Positions 33,740-43,076 of a stretch of 64,000 nucleotides of DNA are shown here, one piece after another. Position numbers and translations under genes: made by a program. This stretch comes from Neobacillus mesonae. Lineage in GTDB: Bacteria; Bacillota; Bacilli; Bacillales; Cytobacillaceae. The notes beneath the pieces were generated by a model. That model did not search any database, was not told where the DNA came from, and saw only the letters and a list, made by a program, of their open reading frames with translations. Every line of letters begins with the position of its first letter. Within the stretch, counting starts at the first letter, position 1. The stretch is taken from positions 1,342,703 through 1,406,702 of the forward strand of contig NZ_KV440949.1 of NCBI RefSeq assembly GCF_001636315.1, in the 5' to 3' direction.

Positions 33740-34348
33740 TTATCTTTTCTCAGATTTAATATAAGCTTGACGGAACACTTGCATTGTTTTATCTTCATTT
33801 AACGCCAGAAGCTGCTTTTCGGTCAATTTGCCATTACCTTTTTGGATGATATACACATCGACCTGTTTTTTCCCCCATAACCGGTAAACATCTTCAACTG
33901 TCTCATAGTAAAGGTCTAATTTATTTCCTTTGATTGCTCCTCCCTTGTCAGCTACGACACCATAGCCATAACCAGGAATAAACAGAATCGTCCCAATTGG
34001 GAAGACACTTAAATCAGCTGCAATGGTAGAAAATAGGTCACGTTTCACTTTTACTCCAGAATAGGTAATTCCATATTCCGGATGGCCTTTATTTTTTCCT
34101 GTTGATTCAAATCCTGCTGTATAGCCCGTTGCAGTAACGGTATACTTAGGATATTTGGACCAATCAAAAGCATCTTCTAATGAAGGGGTACCGGAAACAT
34201 TTTCACTGGCTGCAAGTGCATCTTCTAAGCGGTCAATCAAAATTTTCGCATTTACACCGGAAAGGGATTGGAATGTTACAAATAAGGCCATCAAAAAAAG
34301 ACAGATCATGACAAACCGCTTTGTCCATTTTTTCATTATATTCATCAA
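33740..34348 (-). CDS. yuiC: YuiC-like 3D-domain cell-wall protein
   Basis: A 202-residue exported protein: signal anchor ([20 protein letters not shown]) then a C-terminal 3D domain with three conserved Asp residues, seen in [18 protein letters not shown] and around [19 protein letters not shown]. YuiC is described as a small lytic transglycosylase of the stationary-phase secretion (Sps)/mini-Rpf type acting on peptidoglycan. The TTG at 34348 is 9 bases from GGGAGGAG; an ATG follows immediately. Confidence 0.87.
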   Translation of the reverse strand: MMNIMKKWTKRFVMICLFLMALFVTFQSLSGVNAKILIDRLEDALAASENVSGTPSLEDAFDWSKYPKYTVTATGYTAGFESTGKNKGHPEYGITYSGVKVKRDLFSTIAADLSVFPIGTILFIPGYGYGVVADKGGAIKGNKLDLYYETVEDVYRLWGKKQVDVYIIQKGNGKLTEKQLLALNEDKTMQVFRQAYIKSEKR

Positions 34349-34421
34349 AATTTTTCACTCCTCCCAAAATATTCATTCCCAAGAAGGAAGGAATTATTCA
34401 GACAAGGAATGGAAAAATAAA

Positions 34422-34445
34422 AAAGACCTTTGGAAAAAGGTCTTT
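34422..34445 (-). terminator. Terminator after yuiB
   Basis: AAAGACCTTT/AAAGGTCTTT around GGAA; T run on the minus strand, at the yuiB stop. Confidence 0.85.
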
Positions 34446-34761
34446 AAAACATTTGATATCCATTTTTTCGTAAAAGCTTAATCGTAATTCCAGAGGCGAT
34501 TGCGCCCGCCAATCCACTTAATAATATAATTATATCAGCAGTGGCTAAGGTAGTGAACCGATGTCCTAGCTCTTTGAAGGCATATTTACTGTTCGTAAAA
34601 TATTCTACAAAACGAACTTTATCGATAATTAAAATAGCAACGATTGGATAAATAACGGCCATTACCCAAGTCATGCGCAATATCATATTTAAGATAAAAC
34701 CAATACCAAAAAATAAGACAAAAAATAATAAGATTGATATTAATAAAACAACAATGTTCAT
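34444..34761 (-). CDS. yuiB: YuiB-like membrane protein
   Basis: A 105-residue membrane protein with three hydrophobic segments (LLISILLFFVLFFGIGFIL, VMAVIYPIVAILII and DIIILLSGLAGAIASG). Size and place between yuiC and yuiA match B. subtilis YuiB. Function unknown. Confidence 0.82.
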   Translation of the reverse strand: MNIVVLLISILLFFVLFFGIGFILNMILRMTWVMAVIYPIVAILIIDKVRFVEYFTNSKYAFKELGHRFTTLATADIIILLSGLAGAIASGITIKLLRKNGYQMF

Positions 34762-34859
34762 TGGAATCCCCCTCTACACATCAACTTTTAGTGTACTGAA
34801 TGGAAGAAAGGGAGTCAATAAAATTATCACTTGAATAAGACGTGACAAAAGAAAAACTC

Positions 34860-34875
34860 CTTCGACAATTCGAAG
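34860..34875 (-). terminator. Terminator after yuiA
   Basis: CTTCGA/TCGAAG stem around CAAT, then GAGTTTTTC on the minus strand. Confidence 0.65.
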
Positions 34876-34892
34876 AAGCTGTTCTCTTGACA

Positions 34893-35018
34893 TTATTCTG
34901 CTTTCTTTCCAGTTCCCCCGCAGCAGGAACAAGTTTCCGATCCTCCAAGAACTAATTGGAAATAGCCGGCCCCTGAACAATAGTCACAATTTTTTGTTTC
35001 TATATTTTTCGCTGTCAT
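34893..35018 (-). CDS. yuiA: YuiA-like small zinc-finger protein (41 aa)
   Basis: ATG at 35016-35018 with AAAGGAG in AAAAAGGAGTG. The peptide has two Cys pairs, CDYC and CSCC (NCDYCSGAGYF...SETCSCCGGTGKK), resembling one DnaJ-type CxxCxGxG zinc-binding module. Small size and its place beside yuiB and ndh match B. subtilis yuiA. It was too short for a usual gene call. It may bind zinc and act in redox or protein folding, but the role is unknown. Confidence 0.78.
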   Translation of the reverse strand: MTAKNIETKNCDYCSGAGYFQLVLGGSETCSCCGGTGKKAE

Positions 35019-35200
35019 CTTTTTCACTCCTTTTTATTAACTTAATTTTCAGATAATATATCAAGAAATCGTCAAAATGAAAAGGATGATATTTACGCAA
35101 AATTCCAGCCAGAAAGCGGATACATAGTAAGTTTTCTTTTATTTTTGAATCGTTACTTAAATTTTCAAAATTTTTAGAAATAATGTGAAAAGATTAACAA

Positions 35201-35233
35201 AAAAAGACAGGATTGAGAAATCCCTGTCTTTTT
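35201..35233 (-). terminator. Terminator after ndh
   Basis: AAAAAGACAGG/CCTGTCTTTTT stem; 12 bases after the ndh stop. Confidence 0.85.
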
Positions 35234-35245
35234 AAAAGCTCACTA

Positions 35246-36463
35246 TTAGAACATGTTTAATTTACCTTTTTTCAATACAAGCGATGCTCCGCCAATCATG
35301 TAAAGCGCGCGGTTATCTACGACTTTTTTCATGAAGGCAGCTTTAGAACCGGTAATTTTCTTACCGAATACAACACCAATAGCATCGTCTTCACCTAATG
35401 AGCAAACTGTACCTTTGTTGTCAAATTTAAAGGTTTCAAGCTGCTGCTTGTTGCGAATTAAAGCGGCAATATTACGAGCAACAACTTCACCTTGCTGCAT
35501 GGCAATCTGTGCAGTCGGCGGATATGGGCGATTAATTTCTTCATTGATGATTAATGAGCTGTCACCAATGACAAATACAGCGTCAAAACCAGGGATACGA
35601 AGATCAGGCTGAACCTTAACGCGCCCTCTCATTGCTTCAAAGCCTGATTTTTCAATAATTGCGTTACCGCGAACACCTGCTGCCCATACGACTGTCCCAG
35701 CTTTAATTTCCCACGGCTCTTGATCACCCTTGGCAACCAAAATGCCTTCTGATGTTGCTTCTTTAATGGCTGTACCAATTAAAAATTCAACACCTTTTCG
35801 TTCTAATTGAGATACAGCATAGTTGACAAGTTCCTGATCAAAGCCAGGAAGAACGGTTGGTGCTGCCTCAACACAGGTAATTTTCACTTTATTTTGATCA
35901 ACATCATACTCATGGCAAAGTTCAGGGATACGGTTAGTTAATTCACCTAAGAATTCAATTCCTGTGAAACCCGCACCGCCAACAACAATTGATAAACGAT
36001 TGTCGTCTTTAACTTCTTCCATGTTATATGTTGCAAATTGGTATTCAATATGCTCACGTAATTGGCGGGAAGAATTGACATTCGTAATTCCAAATGCAAA
36101 CTCTTTCAAGCCTTTAATACCAAATGTTTCAGGTTCACCGCCAAGTGCAATCACAAGGTAATCGTACTCAACTTCACCTTTTTCTAACATAACTTTCTTT
36201 TCGTCTTTGTTAATCTCAACAACTGTGTCTTGAATAAAATTCACTTTACTACGGTCAATTACTGCACTAATATCGTAACGTACTTTGTCATGATGAAGTG
36301 TACCAGCTGAAGCTTCATGTAACCAGGTAGTTTCATAATGGTAATCATTTTTGTTGACTAACACAATGTCCGCTTCATTAACACCAATCAGCTTTTGCAA
36401 GCGTACAGTCGTTAACAACCCGCCGTAACCGGCACCAAGGATAACGATTTTTGGCTTTCTCAA
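35246..36463 (-). CDS. yumB: Type II NADH dehydrogenase (YumB/Ndh)
   Basis: A 405-residue flavoprotein: FAD-binding [13 protein letters not shown] at the start, the NADH-binding [18 protein letters not shown] in the middle and the second FAD site [10 protein letters not shown] near the end. The NDH-2 quinone-site motif [11 protein letters not shown] is present. It passes electrons from NADH to menaquinone without pumping protons, at the inner face of the membrane. The TTG at 36463 (MRKPKIV) is favoured by homology; GTG codons upstream at 36472 and 36478 are alternatives because they overlap AAAGGTGG. A Rex-like operator lies about 80 bp upstream. Confidence 0.9.
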   Translation of the reverse strand: MRKPKIVILGAGYGGLLTTVRLQKLIGVNEADIVLVNKNDYHYETTWLHEASAGTLHHDKVRYDISAVIDRSKVNFIQDTVVEINKDEKKVMLEKGEVEYDYLVIALGGEPETFGIKGLKEFAFGITNVNSSRQLREHIEYQFATYNMEEVKDDNRLSIVVGGAGFTGIEFLGELTNRIPELCHEYDVDQNKVKITCVEAAPTVLPGFDQELVNYAVSQLERKGVEFLIGTAIKEATSEGILVAKGDQEPWEIKAGTVVWAAGVRGNAIIEKSGFEAMRGRVKVQPDLRIPGFDAVFVIGDSSLIINEEINRPYPPTAQIAMQQGEVVARNIAALIRNKQQLETFKFDNKGTVCSLGEDDAIGVVFGKKITGSKAAFMKKVVDNRALYMIGGASLVLKKGKLNMF

Positions 36464-36892
36464 CTTTATCACTTCCACCTTTTTTTGTTTTTATTATCTT
36501 CCACTTTATTGTACATTTTTATTTTAAATAGCAAGAAAATGTATGTGATAAAATTCACGAACATCTACAAAGAAATAAACGATTTCCAGATTAAAAATCG
36601 TTATTCTATCTTTCTATTAAAAAAAGGTTGAACTTTCCTGCTTTTCCATAAAAATGTACTAAATTTGTCACAAAATCTTAACAATATTCCCTAATACATC
36701 TTATGCTACTTTCCACTTTATTTCAAGCAATTTAAGCAAATTATTTACCTAATTTATAGGAAATAATCCGTCTTTGGATAAATATCATAGATACTAAGGA
36801 CTTAACCGAATATTTCCATGGGAGATGTTAGAATTTTCTTTTTATGGTATGATAGTGAAAGAAATTGTTACTAATAGTTGGGGGGATACATA
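36464..36892. other. Divergent regulatory region between yumB and yumC
   Basis: About 430 bp without a gene. It holds a Rex-like palindrome at 36543-36560, a likely minus-strand promoter for yumB around TTGCTA/TACAAT between 36500 and 36535, and AT-rich sequence before yumC. I saw no ORF with a ribosome site and no riboswitch pattern. Confidence 0.55.
36543..36560. promoter_or_regulatory. Rex-like NADH-sensing operator
   Basis: ATGTGATAAAATTCACGA: GTGA and TCAC half sites around a six-base AT centre, matching TTGTGA-N6-TCACAA at 10 of 12 half-site positions. It sits upstream of ndh, a known Rex target in B. subtilis (yjlC-ndh). Confidence 0.6.
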
Positions 36893-37891
36893 ATGCACGA
36901 AGACCAGAATCTTTATGATATTACCATTATTGGTGGAGGTCCCGTCGGTCTATTTACTGCCTTCTACGGGGGAATGAGGCAGGCATCAGTGAAAATTATT
37001 GAAAGCTTGCCGCAGCTCGGCGGTCAATTATCAGCCCTGTATCCGGAAAAGTATATTTATGATGTTGCGGGCTTTCCAAAGGTTCGCGCTCAAGAATTAA
37101 TTGATAACCTTAAAGAACAAATGGCAAAATTCGAGCCCACAGTTGCACTGGAGCAATCCGTTGAAAAGCTTGAAAAACAAGAAAACGGCATATTTAAAAT
37201 GACTACAAATAAAGAAGTACATTATTCCAAAACAGTCATTATCACTGCTGGAAATGGCGCTTTTCAGCCACGCCGCTTGGAGCTTGAAAGTGCGGCACAA
37301 TATGAACGGAAAAATCTTTACTATTTTATCAATGACCTTAAATTTTTTGCCGGACAAAAAGTGGTCGTATTTGGAGGCGGAGATTCTGCAGTTGATTGGG
37401 CTTTAATGCTTGAGCCTATCGCTGAAAAAGTAACGATTGTACACCGCCGTGATAAATTCCGGGCCCACGAGCATAGCGTTGAAAACTTATTTAATTCAAA
37501 AGTAGACGTAAAAACACCATTTGTTCCCTCCGAATTAATTGGTGATAAAAATGGCATCAACCAAGTAGTGCTTGAAGGCGTTACCGACAAGAGCAAAGAA
37601 ACGATTGATGTAGATGCTGTTATTTGTAACTATGGCTTTGTATCTTCCCTTGGCCCAATCAAGGAATGGGGATTGTCTATTGAAAAGAACTCCATTATCG
37701 TAAACTCCAAAATGGAGACAAACATTTCAGGCATTTATGCTGCCGGCGATATTTGTACGTATGATGGCAAAGTCAAATTAATCGCCTCCGGTTTCGGAGA
37801 AGCCCCAACAGCCGTGAATAATGCAAAAGCCTTCATCGATCCAAAAGCTAAAATCCAGCCATTACACAGTTCATCCATGTTTGATAAATAA
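36893..37891 (+). CDS. yumC: Ferredoxin/flavodoxin-NADP+ reductase (YumC)
   Basis: A 332-residue thioredoxin-reductase-like flavoprotein without a CxxC. FAD-binding [18 protein letters not shown]-binding [15 protein letters not shown], and the second FAD site [11 protein letters not shown] are visible. Length equals B. subtilis YumC, the type II ferredoxin-NADP reductase, which transfers electrons between NADPH and ferredoxin or flavodoxin. The ATG at 36893 is 7 bases from GGGGGG. It is divergent from yumB. Confidence 0.93.
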   Translation: MHEDQNLYDITIIGGGPVGLFTAFYGGMRQASVKIIESLPQLGGQLSALYPEKYIYDVAGFPKVRAQELIDNLKEQMAKFEPTVALEQSVEKLEKQENGIFKMTTNKEVHYSKTVIITAGNGAFQPRRLELESAAQYERKNLYYFINDLKFFAGQKVVVFGGGDSAVDWALMLEPIAEKVTIVHRRDKFRAHEHSVENLFNSKVDVKTPFVPSELIGDKNGINQVVLEGVTDKSKETIDVDAVICNYGFVSSLGPIKEWGLSIEKNSIIVNSKMETNISGIYAAGDICTYDGKVKLIASGFGEAPTAVNNAKAFIDPKAKIQPLHSSSMFDK

Positions 37892-37899
37892 AATAACAG

Positions 37900-37922
37900 A
37901 GGCGCCCATTATTTGGACGCCT
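37900..37922. terminator. Hairpin between yumC and erpA
   Basis: AGGCG...CCA/TGG...CGCCT pairing with a one-base mismatch, followed by TT; between convergent genes. Confidence 0.6.
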
Positions 37923-37932
37923 TTACCTATTA

Positions 37933-38298
37933 TTAACACTCTTCCGGTGTACCGGCAGCTGTTGCCGTACGGAATGATGACCCGCAGCCGCATGATGCGA
38001 TGGCATTCGGATTTTCGATAGTAAAGCCGCCGCCCATCATGGATTGTTTATAATCAATTTTTGTTCCCTGGAGAATGGCGGCACTTTCTTTATCAACTAA
38101 AATGGTAATTCCATATTGTTCAAACTGATGGTCAGCTTCATTTGCCTCATGGTCAAAGCCCATACCATATGATAATCCGCTGCAGCCGCCGCCTTTTACA
38201 TTGACACGTAAAAAAGCTCCTTCTTCTTCATTATGCTTCATCATATCTTTAATCTGCAGTGATGCAGCTTCTGTTAAAATAACAATATCCTTACTCAA
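37933..38298 (-). CDS. erpA: A-type Fe-S cluster carrier (ErpA/YutM)
   Basis: A 121-residue HesB/IscA protein with three conserved cysteines: GGGCSGLSYGMG and the C-terminal CGCG. It accepts clusters from the Suf scaffold and gives them to apo-enzymes. The sufCDSUB operon lies 17 kb away in this window. TTTAAAAGGAGGGG precedes the ATG. Confidence 0.93.
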   Translation of the reverse strand: MSKDIVILTEAASLQIKDMMKHNEEEGAFLRVNVKGGGCSGLSYGMGFDHEANEADHQFEQYGITILVDKESAAILQGTKIDYKQSMMGGGFTIENPNAIASCGCGSSFRTATAAGTPEEC

Positions 38299-38402
38299 GG
38301 AAACCCCTCCTTTTAAATAATAAGGCTTTTCTACAGTATAACATCGTTTGGTCAGTACTCAAATAATTTGACCTTACTTTCAGTATATGAATACAAATGA
38401 AA

Positions 38403-38426
38403 AATGGAGAGTTTCCACTCCCCATT
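38403..38426 (-). terminator. Terminator after yuzB
   Basis: AATGGGGAGT/ACTCTCCATT stem on the minus strand followed by TTTTTC; at the yuzB stop. Confidence 0.8.
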
Positions 38427-38429
38427 TCA

Positions 38430-38669
38430 TTAAAACATCGGATTTTCCTCTAGGTATTGATAAATATTATCAACCAATTCCTCCGGGGTCTCTCCGGTGA
38501 CAACTTCTCCATTCACAAGTGCATATAAATTTCTGGCGCAAATCCCGCAATAACCGAGACAGCCATATTCAATAATATCCAAATCAGGATCCTTTTCTAA
38601 TTTTTCCAGTGCTTTCTGTGAACCACTTGCAAGGTTACTAATACAGAATTCAATGATCGGTTTTATCAT
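38430..38669 (-). CDS. yuzB: YuzB-like protein (DUF1450)
   Basis: A 79-residue protein with three cysteines, including CLGYCGIC, in a thioredoxin-like small fold (DUF1450). The ATG at 38667-38669 has GGAGAGGTG upstream; the longer TTG-led start is not needed. It lies beside erpA and yutJ as in B. subtilis. The Cys pattern suggests redox or Fe-S work, but no function is known. Confidence 0.85.
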   Translation of the reverse strand: MIKPIIEFCISNLASGSQKALEKLEKDPDLDIIEYGCLGYCGICARNLYALVNGEVVTGETPEELVDNIYQYLEENPMF

Positions 38670-38767
38670 ATGTTCACCTCTCCACAACTACTTATCCTAC
38701 TATTTTTCCCTTTAACCGTCAATTACCATGCCTTTGGCATATTTGTCAAGATAAATCGGTATAAGTG

Positions 38768-38814
38768 TTGTTATTTTGACACACTTTCGATATACTCAAT
38801 ATTGTGTGTTAAAA
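38768..38814 (+). promoter_or_regulatory. yutJ promoter with overlapping inverted repeat
   Basis: -35 TTGTTA (38768-38773) and -10 TATACT (38791-38796), 17 bp apart. An 11-bp inverted repeat with one mismatch, TTTTGACACAC (38774-38784) and GTGTGTTAAAA (38804-38814), covers the spacer and the region after the -10, as expected for a repressor site. Confidence 0.55.
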
Positions 38815-38925
38815 GGGAGAGTACATATTACAATAATATCCCACGATAATTATTCAATTTAAACACTGCTATTGGAACAAAATAAATATAAAAATTTCTT
38901 ATTGCTTTCACAAAGGGGAATTAAA

Positions 38926-39993
38926 ATGAAAAATCTTGTTATTCTTGGAGGCGGTTATGGCGGCATGAAGATCCTCAGCGAACTTTTGCCAAATAACCTG
39001 CCAGAAGATGTAAAAATCACATTAGTTGACCGCGTCCCGTATCATTGTTTAAAAACAGAATACTATGCCTTAGCCGCCGGTACAATATCGGATAAAGAGG
39101 TGCGGGTTGACTTTCCAGAGCATCCTCAGCTCACTGTGAAGTATGGTGAGGTCATTAGTATTGAACCGCAGGATAAAAAAGTATTAATGAAAGATGATGA
39201 ATCAATTTCCTATGATGATCTCATCATCGGATTAGGCTGTGAGGACAAATACCATAATGTTCCGGGTGCCGATCAATTCACTTATAGCATTCAAAGTATT
39301 GAAAAGTCCCGCAAGACTTATTCCGCATTAAATAATTTAGGACCTGGCTCAGTAGTTGGCATTGTCGGTGCGGGCCTTAGCGGCGTTGAACTTGCCAGCG
39401 AACTTAGTGAAAGCCGAAGCGACTTAAATATTAAATTATTCGATCGTGGAAAACATATTCTTTCCGCATTCCCAGACCGTTTAAGTAAATATGTTGAAAA
39501 TTGGTTTGTGAAGCATAATGTTGAAATTATTAATAATTCCAATATCACTCGAGTGGAAGAAAATACGTTGTATAACAATGACAAACCGATAAAATGTGAT
39601 GTTATTGTTTGGACAGCAGGGATTCAAGCCAATAAGGTCGTCCAAAACATGGATACGGAAAAAGACAGATCTGGCAGATTAGTGATTACTCCTCGCCATC
39701 ATTTGCCAAATGATGGAAATATCTTTATTCTTGGTGATTGTGCGAGCCTGCCTCATGCTCCAAGCGCGCAGCTTGCTGAAGGACAAGCGGTACAAATTGT
39801 AGAAGTATTGCGCAAACGCTGGAACGGCGAAGAGCCGCCAGCTGAATTTCCGCCAATTAAATTAAAAGGTGTCCTCGGCTCTCTTGGAAAGAAACAAGGC
39901 TTCGGAATGATGGCCGACCGCGCCATCACAGGCCGCGTAGCCCGCCTATTAAAATCAGGCATACTTTGGTTATATAAGTTCCATAACGGTTAA
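38926..39993 (+). CDS. yutJ: YutJ-like NDH-2-type flavoprotein
   Basis: A 355-residue FAD enzyme: NLVILGGGYGGMK at the start, GIVGAGLSGVELASEL for NAD(P)H, and IFILGDCASL near the end, with AEGQAVQ in the position of the NDH-2 quinone motif. The ATG at 38926 has AAAGGGG upstream; the longer ORF lacks a site. It is a paralogue of yumB in the same 5-kb region, as in B. subtilis. Partner molecule unknown. Confidence 0.88.
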   Translation: MKNLVILGGGYGGMKILSELLPNNLPEDVKITLVDRVPYHCLKTEYYALAAGTISDKEVRVDFPEHPQLTVKYGEVISIEPQDKKVLMKDDESISYDDLIIGLGCEDKYHNVPGADQFTYSIQSIEKSRKTYSALNNLGPGSVVGIVGAGLSGVELASELSESRSDLNIKLFDRGKHILSAFPDRLSKYVENWFVKHNVEIINNSNITRVEENTLYNNDKPIKCDVIVWTAGIQANKVVQNMDTEKDRSGRLVITPRHHLPNDGNIFILGDCASLPHAPSAQLAEGQAVQIVEVLRKRWNGEEPPAEFPPIKLKGVLGSLGKKQGFGMMADRAITGRVARLLKSGILWLYKFHNG

Positions 39994-40000
39994 TAAAATA

Positions 40001-40047
40001 AGGTGTCAGGTACCATGTGAATTTTTTTTACATGGTGCCTGACACCT
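40001..40047. repeat. REP-like palindrome, copy 4 (diverged)
   Basis: Arms AGGTGTCAGGTACCATGT and ACATGGTGCCTGACACCT with one G-T pair and a T-rich loop, between convergent yutJ and yuzD. It is the most diverged of the six copies. Confidence 0.85.
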
Positions 40048-40059
40048 TTCATCTTTCCA

Positions 40060-40386
40060 TCATTCAGCTTTATATCCGTATTTCTCCAGTTCTGCAAAGA
40101 TGGTTTTGAGGCGGGGGTTTCCTTCACCGACCACTTTTTCTTTTATGACCACTACTGGGTAAAACATATCCTCTTCCACAACTCTTTTGGCAAATTCCCC
40201 TTTTTCACCGTCTTCTGGCGGCTGATAGATATCAACGTAACTCATTGAAAACGGCTGATTTGGAAACTTTCTTGCAATCGCCGCTCCCAGCCATTCATAC
40301 GTTTCTTTAGAAGATGGCAGGTTCACACAGCTTGGACATAATTGTTCGGCACCATAAAGAACAATTTCAACCTCGGTAAATTCCAT
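40060..40386 (-). CDS. yuzD: YuzD-like protein (DUF1462)
   Basis: A 108-residue thioredoxin-fold-like protein with a CPSC motif (GAEQLCPSCVNLPSSKETYEW). It matches YuzD (DUF1462) in size and place beside yutI. The CxxC suggests a redox or metal role; nothing more is known. Confidence 0.85.
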   Translation of the reverse strand: MEFTEVEIVLYGAEQLCPSCVNLPSSKETYEWLGAAIARKFPNQPFSMSYVDIYQPPEDGEKGEFAKRVVEEDMFYPVVVIKEKVVGEGNPRLKTIFAELEKYGYKAE

Positions 40387-40532
40387 AAAATCATTCCTCT
40401 TCGTTTTCTTTTATTTTACTATATTCCTAGGTTAAACTTAAGAAAATACTTTTTAGGTATTAGTCCAATTTCTGATAATGGATTTTTACTACAGGTATCA
40501 GTATAATATAATTAGGAAAGGAGTCGAGTAAA

Positions 40533-40769
40533 ATGTCAGAACAAGAAATGTTTGAACAGGTTTCAGAAGTATTAGATAAATTACGCCCATTTCTTCTTCG
40601 CGATGGCGGGGATTGTGAATTAGTTGATGTTGAAGATGGTATTGTGAAACTGCGCTTGTTAGGTGCATGCGGGTCCTGCCCAAGCTCAACGATCACACTT
40701 AAAGCAGGAATCGAAAGAGCGCTCTTGGAAGAAGTTCCAGGCGTTGTCGAAGTTGAGCAAGTATTTTAA
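40533..40769 (+). CDS. yutI: NifU-like Fe-S carrier (YutI)
   Basis: A 78-residue C-terminal NifU domain: [19 protein letters not shown] and the cluster-binding [16 protein letters not shown]. Free-standing Nfu proteins of this kind carry Fe-S clusters from SufBCD to targets such as lipoate synthase. A strong AAAGGAG site precedes the ATG. Confidence 0.92.
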   Translation: MSEQEMFEQVSEVLDKLRPFLLRDGGDCELVDVEDGIVKLRLLGACGSCPSSTITLKAGIERALLEEVPGVVEVEQVF

Positions 40770-40780
40770 TGCGAATGTTA

Positions 40781-40818
40781 AAGCGATTGCCATTTAAGAA
40801 GCAATCGCTTTTTTTTGA
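40781..40818 (+). terminator. Terminator after yutI
   Basis: AAGCGATTGC/GCAATCGCTT stem and eight T residues. Confidence 0.92.
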
Positions 40819-40836
40819 CCGCTTATACCCGGTCTT

Positions 40837-41817
40837 TTATACAGGCTGCCATTCTTTATTGACAAGTGTTTTGGGTGGTTTTCCGGTTAAGATGGATTCA
40901 ATGTTTTCGACGCAGAGAGTCATCATGGCCGTTCGTGTTTCGATTGTGGAACTTCCGATATGCGGCAAGGCAATAACATTATTAAGTGTTAATAACGGAT
41001 GCTCTCGGCCAATCGGTTCTTTTTCAAAGACATCCAGCCCAGCTGCGGCAATTTCTCCTGTAGTCAATGCCTCATATAAATCTTGCTCATTTACAACCGG
41101 CCCCCGGGATACGTTGATAAATACAGCCGTTTTCTTCATTTCTCTAAAAACATCAATCGTAAACATATTCTTTGTTTCCGGCGTCAATGGAGTTAAACAA
41201 ACAATGAAATCAGCTTTAGACACGAGCTCATCAAAGGTTGCATAAACAGCCCCAAGCTTGTGTTCCACTTCCGGCTTTTGGGAACGATTATGATAAAGAA
41301 TGTTCATATCAAAACCGCCAGCTCTTTTGGCCACTGCTTCACCGATTTTCCCCATGCCAACAATTCCAATCGTTTTATGGTGAACATCTTGGCCGGCTAA
41401 AAGAAACGGGCTCCAGCTATTCCATTTGCCTTCTTTCACAAACCGGGCGGCTTCTTCCATTCTTCGAGCTGTTGCCATCAATAAAGCAAAGGTAAGGTCT
41501 GCAGTAGAAGCCGTCAATACATCCGGCGTGTTACAAACCGCAATTCCGCGCCTTCTTGCCGCTTCAATATCAACATTATCAAAACCAACCGCCATATTTG
41601 CAATAACCTTTAGTCTTTCCCCAGCAGATAACACACTCTCATCAACAGCATCGGTCAGCATGGTTAATAATGCATCCGCCTTTTTTGCCTCGGCAAGTAA
41701 AACATCCTTCGGGACTGATATATCCTCATGATCCCACATGTTTACAGTGAATTTTTGCTTTAGCGTCTTAATGACCGCATCAGGAAGCTTTCTAGTAATA
41801 TAAACGTAAGGCCTCAT
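40837..41817 (-). CDS. D-2-hydroxyacid dehydrogenase (glyoxylate/hydroxypyruvate reductase type)
   Basis: A 326-residue enzyme with the D-isomer hydroxyacid dehydrogenase fold: NAD(P) motif TIGIVGMGKIGEAVAKRA, catalytic Arg in NVSRGPVVNEQDL, Glu in VFEKEPIGREHPLL and His in LPHIGSSTIETR. It would reduce glyoxylate, hydroxypyruvate or 2-ketogluconate with NADPH. B. subtilis YvcT is of this type. The exact substrate is not visible. Confidence 0.88.
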   Translation of the reverse strand: MRPYVYITRKLPDAVIKTLKQKFTVNMWDHEDISVPKDVLLAEAKKADALLTMLTDAVDESVLSAGERLKVIANMAVGFDNVDIEAARRRGIAVCNTPDVLTASTADLTFALLMATARRMEEAARFVKEGKWNSWSPFLLAGQDVHHKTIGIVGMGKIGEAVAKRAGGFDMNILYHNRSQKPEVEHKLGAVYATFDELVSKADFIVCLTPLTPETKNMFTIDVFREMKKTAVFINVSRGPVVNEQDLYEALTTGEIAAAGLDVFEKEPIGREHPLLTLNNVIALPHIGSSTIETRTAMMTLCVENIESILTGKPPKTLVNKEWQPV

Positions 41818-41874
41818 CCTTCATTCCCTCTCATTGTTCTTTTTGTCTATTTTACCATACGCTTCCTGTTTCTG

Positions 41875-42885
41875 TTAGTGATACAACCATTCCAGCTGCG
41901 GCAGGTTCATTCGATTTATTGGCGCACCGCTCATTTGATAAAATCCTGCTAAAAACCGTTCATTTTCTGCAGACTGCCGAATTATTTTACTTAAACTCTC
42001 TTCTAATACCTTCTTTTCCTGTTCGGAATGGGTTGAATAATAATCTTCCACACAATCAAAATAATGAAGCGGAAAAATAAGCCTGGCATACAGCAGGCGC
42101 CATGAGAACGAGGATAACGGAGCAATACTTTGGTACTCGGCAAAAAACTGTTTTAGTTCCACATCATATGTCTGGATATTGCGGAAATATCGTTCCCTTG
42201 ACCATTCAGCCAAATCACGGCTGCGATGATCAAAAACCCATTCAAACGGATTTTTGATGAGATAAGCACCTCCCCATGACCTCCCGGAAAAGCGAGTGTG
42301 GCAAACAGTACCGCTATCAGTTTCTAATGGTTCATCGTCCAGCTCTGTATCCACTAAATATTGAATGGCATTCTCCGTCAAGCCCATATAATAAGGGAAT
42401 GTTTCAATAAACATCCTTTCGAATTCATCCTCCGGTGTTTGAAACAACAAGCCGTTCCATACCCTTTCCATCTGTTCCAGGCGCTTTTCCCATAATACCT
42501 TCCACTGCCCAATCCTTGAGGACCGTTCAATTTGGAACGGCACCCTTCTACCGCGCTCGTGAAATTTCGCCAGCTTTCGCCCTAATTTGGTCTGCCGATG
42601 CTGGCGTTCCACCTCCCTGATAGCGAACACACTATAGTTTTGCCCTTCCCAAGCAGTAATAAATTTTCCGTCCTTTGACGGCAGGATCATCGGAACATTT
42701 TGATCTCCATAGCTCCTTAAATGCTGAGACAAACTGTTCAATTCCTTTAAATCCTCTTCTGAGCGCCCTCGTGAATTAGCGATTAAGTACACCCAGCCAG
42801 CTCCTTTAAAAGCATCAAATGAATTTATTTTTACTTGTTCTTTAGCGACCATCCCATAATGGGTTTCTAACATTTTCGATAACAA
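41875..42885 (-). CDS. yutH: YutH, CotS-family spore coat-associated protein
   Basis: A 336-residue protein related to the kinase-like CotS/YutH coat family, with a phosphotransferase-like C-terminal half (FSWRLLYARLIFPLHYFD) but degenerate catalytic loops. The TTG at 42885 with AGGTG 6 bases upstream is the favoured start; a GTG three codons earlier overlaps the site. B. subtilis YutH lies here too. Presumably made in the mother cell. Confidence 0.82.
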   Translation of the reverse strand: MLSKMLETHYGMVAKEQVKINSFDAFKGAGWVYLIANSRGRSEEDLKELNSLSQHLRSYGDQNVPMILPSKDGKFITAWEGQNYSVFAIREVERQHRQTKLGRKLAKFHERGRRVPFQIERSSRIGQWKVLWEKRLEQMERVWNGLLFQTPEDEFERMFIETFPYYMGLTENAIQYLVDTELDDEPLETDSGTVCHTRFSGRSWGGAYLIKNPFEWVFDHRSRDLAEWSRERYFRNIQTYDVELKQFFAEYQSIAPLSSFSWRLLYARLIFPLHYFDCVEDYYSTHSEQEKKVLEESLSKIIRQSAENERFLAGFYQMSGAPINRMNLPQLEWLYH

Positions 42886-43076
42886 GCTGTTCACCTCTTT
42901 CCATCCGTGCTTCTAAATTCATATATATGTTTTTAAAAGCAAAACTTGTTGCCTTCCTGCGTTTTAAAAATTACTAAAACAGCAGGGTGTTTTGGTTGAT
43001 TGTTTTTTATAAAATTGCATATTATAAACTAATAGAGTTGGATTTGCTAAAATATACAGAAAAGGTGATCTAAGGA

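Noticed and set aside
34774..34980. 68-codon ORF at the yuiA locus
   Set aside because: Wrong frame across yuiA; the CxxC frame has the ribosome site and the known size.
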